Source: JARDZI01 sp041639705 (GTDB taxonomy: Bacteria > Bacillota > Clostridia > Clostridiales > Caloramatoraceae). Taken from it: a stretch of 6,134 bases of DNA. A program made the position numbers and the translations under genes. The stretch is taken from positions 1-6,134 of the forward strand of contig JBEQBT010000209.1 in NCBI GenBank assembly GCA_041639705.1. The letters run 5' to 3'. Below are positions 5,103 through 6,134 of this stretch, piece by piece (position 1 is the first letter of the stretch; every line of letters starts with the position of its first letter). The notes under the pieces were generated by a model. That model saw only the letters and a program-made list of their open reading frames with translations. It made no database searches and was not told the origin of the DNA.

Positions 5103-5582
5103 AAATATGAATTGCTAAATGGATATAATTCAGATATTCAAACACAACTAAAAGTATTAGAAAACATTATTATTCTAAATGGAAGTATAAACACAGCTAT
5201 TAAACGAGCCAAGCTGTTAGATATAGATAATTACTATATAGGCGCAGGTTGTATTGCACAAACTATTTGGAATTACCTTTCCGATAACCCTTTAGAATAT
5301 GGTATAAAAGATATTGATTTTGTCTATTTTGATAATAAGAATTTAGATTTGGAGTCTGAAAAAAGAGTTATTTCAAAAGTAAAAAACCTTTATTCAGATT
5401 TGAAAATTGAAGTTGATGTGAAAAATCAGGCTAGAGTTCATTTATGGTATAAAGGCCATTTTGGTTCTACAATTGAACCCTATGCGTCTCTTGAATCTGC
5501 TTTAAATACATGGCCAACAACTGCTACGTCTATACCCGAAGAATGGCAGCCATATGACTTATTACATATTACATATGAATAA
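5100..5582 (+). CDS. Nucleotidyltransferase family protein (DUF925/NTP_transf_6), shortened C-terminus
   Basis: The product has 160 residues; GGAGAGAGG at 5085-5093 supports the ATG. It matches what I recall of the DUF925 (NTP_transf_6) family, which has a polymerase-beta-like nucleotidyltransferase fold and no firmly known substrate. Visible signatures are YYIGAGCIAQTIWNYL (45-60, the glycine strand and helix), YGIKDIDFVYFD (67-78) with the paired acids D71 and D73, EVDVKNQARVHLWY (104-117) with the third acid D106, and the family sequence NTWPTTATS (136-144). After this, members normally continue with a variable strand and an APYGL-DLF-like end before stopping at about 190 residues. Here only PEEWQPYDLLHITYE remains, which looks like an internal loss of some 20-25 residues with a recognisable tail. 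The active-site acids are all present, so activity is possible but uncertain. Confidence 0.8.
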   Translation: MKYELLNGYNSDIQTQLKVLENIIILNGSINTAIKRAKLLDIDNYYIGAGCIAQTIWNYLSDNPLEYGIKDIDFVYFDNKNLDLESEKRVISKVKNLYSDLKIEVDVKNQARVHLWYKGHFGSTIEPYASLESALNTWPTTATSIPEEWQPYDLLHITYE

Positions 5583-5653
5583 CCATTGGTACCACTTACA
5601 TAGGATTATAAAAATTCATCTTTTATTGCTACACAACATTCGTACATTCCGGA

Positions 5654-5687
5654 TTACCCTAAATTAAATAAGGGGTGGATTATAATG
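5654..5687 (+). promoter_or_regulatory. Leader related to the 5053-5102 repeat, with ribosome binding site
   Basis: TTACCCTA (5654-5661) and GGATTATAATG (5677-5687) occur in the same order and nearly the same spacing as TTACCCTA (5067-5074) and GGATTATAATG (5092-5102) before the nucleotidyltransferase gene. The gap is 15 bases here and 17 there. AAGGGGTGG supplies the ribosome binding site. This looks like a third, more diverged copy of the recurring leader. Confidence 0.45.
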
Positions 5688-5885
5688 TTTATTATGCTGA
5701 TTTTAATACTTTGGGGAGTATATGCCTTAATATTACATAAGAAACTTCGTGAAAAATTTATGTTTTCCAAAGAATTATTACCTTTAATTTCTGTTAGTCT
5801 TATATCAATAATATCCCTCGGTGTAAGCTATATGGCCTCTGGTGTTTCCAGTTTTAAGCCTTACCATAGTAGGTCAGGCCAATGA
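5685..5885 (+). CDS. Small membrane protein, probably a frameshifted fragment
   Basis: As it reads now, the gene encodes 66 residues from the ATG at 5685, preceded by AAGGGGTGG. Two hydrophobic segments are visible, at about residues 2-17 and 32-54, with a basic loop HKKLREKF between them. The last residues, KPYHSRSGQ, are polar and unlike the rest. The neighbouring frame continues with protein-like sequence from 5851, so the stop at 5883-5885 is probably the result of a frameshift after residue 56 or so. I do not recognise the family. Confidence 0.5.
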   Translation: MFIMLILILWGVYALILHKKLREKFMFSKELLPLISVSLISIISLGVSYMASGVSSFKPYHSRSGQ

Positions 5886-6001
5886 TATTTTTATTTCGGC
5901 AATCGGTGCTGCGGAGGACAAGGTATTTTTTTAACTTAAGTCTCGGAGTAGAAGATGAAATGGTGTCAATAGCACAAGAGAGTATAGAACGAGTGGAATA
6001 A
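5851..6001 (+). pseudogene. Out-of-frame continuation of the 5685 gene (two +1 shifts)
   Basis: If one T is dropped from the TTTT at 5852-5855, the 5685 gene continues as LSLTIVGQANDIFISAIGAA and on through EDKVFF until a stop at 5932-5934. That stop lies in a run of seven T (5926-5932). If the run is read as six T, the frame continues as NLSLGVEDEMVSIAQ and ends ESIERVE at the TAA 5999-6001. The restored protein would have about 104 residues: two membrane helices and a mixed, partly acidic C-terminal domain. Both shifts fall at T runs. This could be true gene decay, sequencing error in homopolymers, or phase-variable slippage. The alternative, that the 66-residue frame is complete, is less likely given the sensible composition of the continuation. 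Confidence 0.5.
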
Positions 6002-6134
6002 TACTTATTGTTCTACCTAGTCGTATTTTTCTTATTATTGTAGCACAAAATTGAAGAACCCCAAAATTGACAATCCAATATTTGTTTAATTAAAAAAATA
6101 TTGGAAGATAGATTTGATTAAGATATAAAATATA
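6002..6134 (+). promoter_or_regulatory. Right-end non-coding DNA with a -35 box overlapping an inverted repeat
   Basis: A perfect TTGACA lies at 6067-6072. Seventeen bases downstream there is only a weak -10 (TTAAAA, 6090-6095), so the promoter call is tentative. The inverted repeat TCCAATATTT (6074-6083) and AAATATTGGA (6096-6105), 10 bp perfect with a 12-base loop, covers the spacer and the -10 area. It could be a repressor site for a gene beyond the window. No run of T follows it, so it is a poor terminator. Nothing else is seen in these 133 bases. Confidence 0.35.

Noticed and set aside
1..6134. CRISPR array, tRNA or rRNA genes
   Set aside because: I saw no regularly spaced repeats, no cloverleaf with a TTCRANY arm and CCA-type end, and no rRNA-like sequence.

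Overview
The window is about 70% A+T, has strong purine-rich Shine-Dalgarno sequences (GGAGG/GAGGGGG types) and carries every gene on the + strand. This points to a low-GC Firmicute, most likely a Clostridia-like bacterium, although the species cannot be read from the sequence. The content looks like an accessory island: unrelated small genes, each with its own ribosome binding site, around an insertion sequence, with no housekeeping genes.

Layout: (1) 1-344, the C-terminal two thirds of a GNAT acetyltransferase cut by the window edge; (2) 450-1112, a class I SAM-dependent methyltransferase; (3) 1160-1294, a 44-residue membrane peptide; (4) 1479-1922, a four-helix membrane protein of unknown function; (5) about 1990-4260, an IS91-type mobile element made of a tyrosine recombinase (2074-2904) followed 9 bp later by a Y2 HUH rolling-circle transposase (2914-4098), both with all expected catalytic residues; (6) 4099-4503, a non-coding stretch rich in inverted repeats; (7) 4504-5004, a second four-helix membrane protein; (8) 5100-5582, a nucleotidyltransferase of the DUF925/NTP_transf_6 type with a shortened C-terminus; (9) 5685-6001, a small membrane protein gene that appears broken by two +1 frameshifts; (10) 6002-6134, a non-coding end with a perfect TTGACA box beside an inverted repeat.

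The most informative pattern is a 82-bp direct repeat (72/82 identical, no gaps) at 1081-1162 and 5021-5102. It contains the last codons of the methyltransferase gene, the spacer after it and the ribosome binding site and ATG of the next gene. The second copy therefore carries a methyltransferase tail without a methyltransferase, joined to a different downstream gene. The repeats bracket a block of about 3.9 kb that includes both membrane proteins and the IS91-type element. This suggests that the block was inserted or that gene modules were shuffled at this junction.

The two element genes probably act together in transposition. Their leader can form alternative RNA hairpins, one of which would hide the recombinase ribosome binding site. 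No link in function between the cargo genes can be shown. They look like independently acquired accessory genes, not one pathway, and I do not see convincing proof of a new defence or metabolic system.
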